Source of the DNA: JBBSVE01 sp038233815
GTDB taxonomy: Bacteria > Pseudomonadota > Alphaproteobacteria > Rhodobacterales > Rhodobacteraceae
Assembly (NCBI GenBank): GCA_038233815.1
Contig: JBBSVE010000001.1
Location: forward strand, 16,456 to 80,455
Length of the DNA: 64,000 nt
Reading direction: 5' to 3'
Position 1 is the first letter of the stretch. Each line of letters opens with the position of its first letter. Both the position numbers and the translations under genes were made by a program. The notes below the pieces were generated by a model. That model searched no databases. It was not told where the DNA came from and saw nothing but the letters and a program-made list of their open reading frames with translations. Below are positions 63,872 through 64,000 of this stretch, piece after piece.

Positions 63872-64000
63872 GGCCATACCCCCGGTGACGCCGCGCGATT
63901 TTCGTGCCCTTATGCCGCGCGGCGTCAACCCGCCTCCCCCCGTTTCCGCCGCTTGCCCGTCAAAAGCGACATTCGCCCACCCGCTTTTTCTGTCGGAAAA

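Noticed and set aside
1..64000. CRISPR arrays, insertion sequences, tandem repeats or prophage genes
   Set aside because: I saw no direct-repeat arrays, transposase motifs or phage structural genes on either strand.

Overview
The window is high-GC chromosomal DNA from an alphaproteobacterium. It is almost certainly from the Rhodobacteraceae (Roseobacter/Rhodobacter group). The signs are a dimethylamine and methylamine catabolic cluster of marine roseobacter type, the nifR3(dusB)-ntrB-ntrC-ntrY-ntrX order with an NtrC that has lost its sigma-54 contact motif (as in Rhodobacter capsulatus), an aspartate-type (Mg) HemB, a fused IspDF, and small Rhodobacterales families such as DUF6456 and DUF6477. 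There is no insertion sequence, prophage or CRISPR array. Coding density is high, many neighbouring genes overlap by 4 nt (ATGA or GTGA), and few gaps exceed 200 bp.

Layout. 1-7.2 kb holds methylated-amine catabolism. dmmD-dmmA-dmmB run leftwards, with dmmB cut by the window edge. The divergent mgsA-mgsB-mgsC-gmaS encode N-methylglutamate synthase and gamma-glutamylmethylamide synthetase. Together they would take dimethylamine to methylamine and then to N-methylglutamate. The dehydrogenase that completes the pathway is not in the window. 7.2-9.7 kb holds a SulP transporter with a universal stress protein. 9.7-12.9 kb holds tRNA-Gly, an NADP-dependent reductase, and an ECF sigma/anti-sigma pair with a secreted fasciclin protein. 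13-22.4 kb holds a RACo-like corrinoid activator, a CNNM/CorC-type membrane protein, xerD, aroK-aroB, tRNA-Gln and a flavoprotein. 22.4-27.1 kb holds an SLC13 permease, tsf, rpsB and a DUF502 protein. 27.1-40.4 kb holds a candidate sRNA, a YejA-like peptide-binding protein, a DsbA-family protein, an MFS exporter, mfd, hemB, a SYLF lipoprotein, a beta-hydroxyacid dehydrogenase and a penicillin acylase family hydrolase.

40.4-52.3 kb is a nine-gene leftward run, dusB-ntrB-ntrC-ntrY-ntrX-trkA-trkH-hfq-hflX. It combines nitrogen sensing, potassium uptake and post-transcriptional regulation. 52.5-57.9 kb holds ispDF, pgpA, cinA, a RatA-type gene, hpt, a small membrane protein, a dihaem cytochrome c and lipA. 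58-64 kb holds an HWE histidine kinase, catalase, DUF6456 and DUF6477 genes and an MttB-family methyltransferase.

Points worth a second look are: two genes whose frames look broken (a frameshift in the HWE kinase G-box, and a RatA gene that lost its stop beside a homopolymer and runs antisense through cinA and pgpA); an orphan minus-strand terminator and hairpin at 27.15-27.22 kb that looks like a small RNA; NtrC and NtrX both lacking GAFTGA; palindromes in the dmm/mgs and aroK divergent promoters; an Irr-box-like site before catalase; and a structured leader before sulP.
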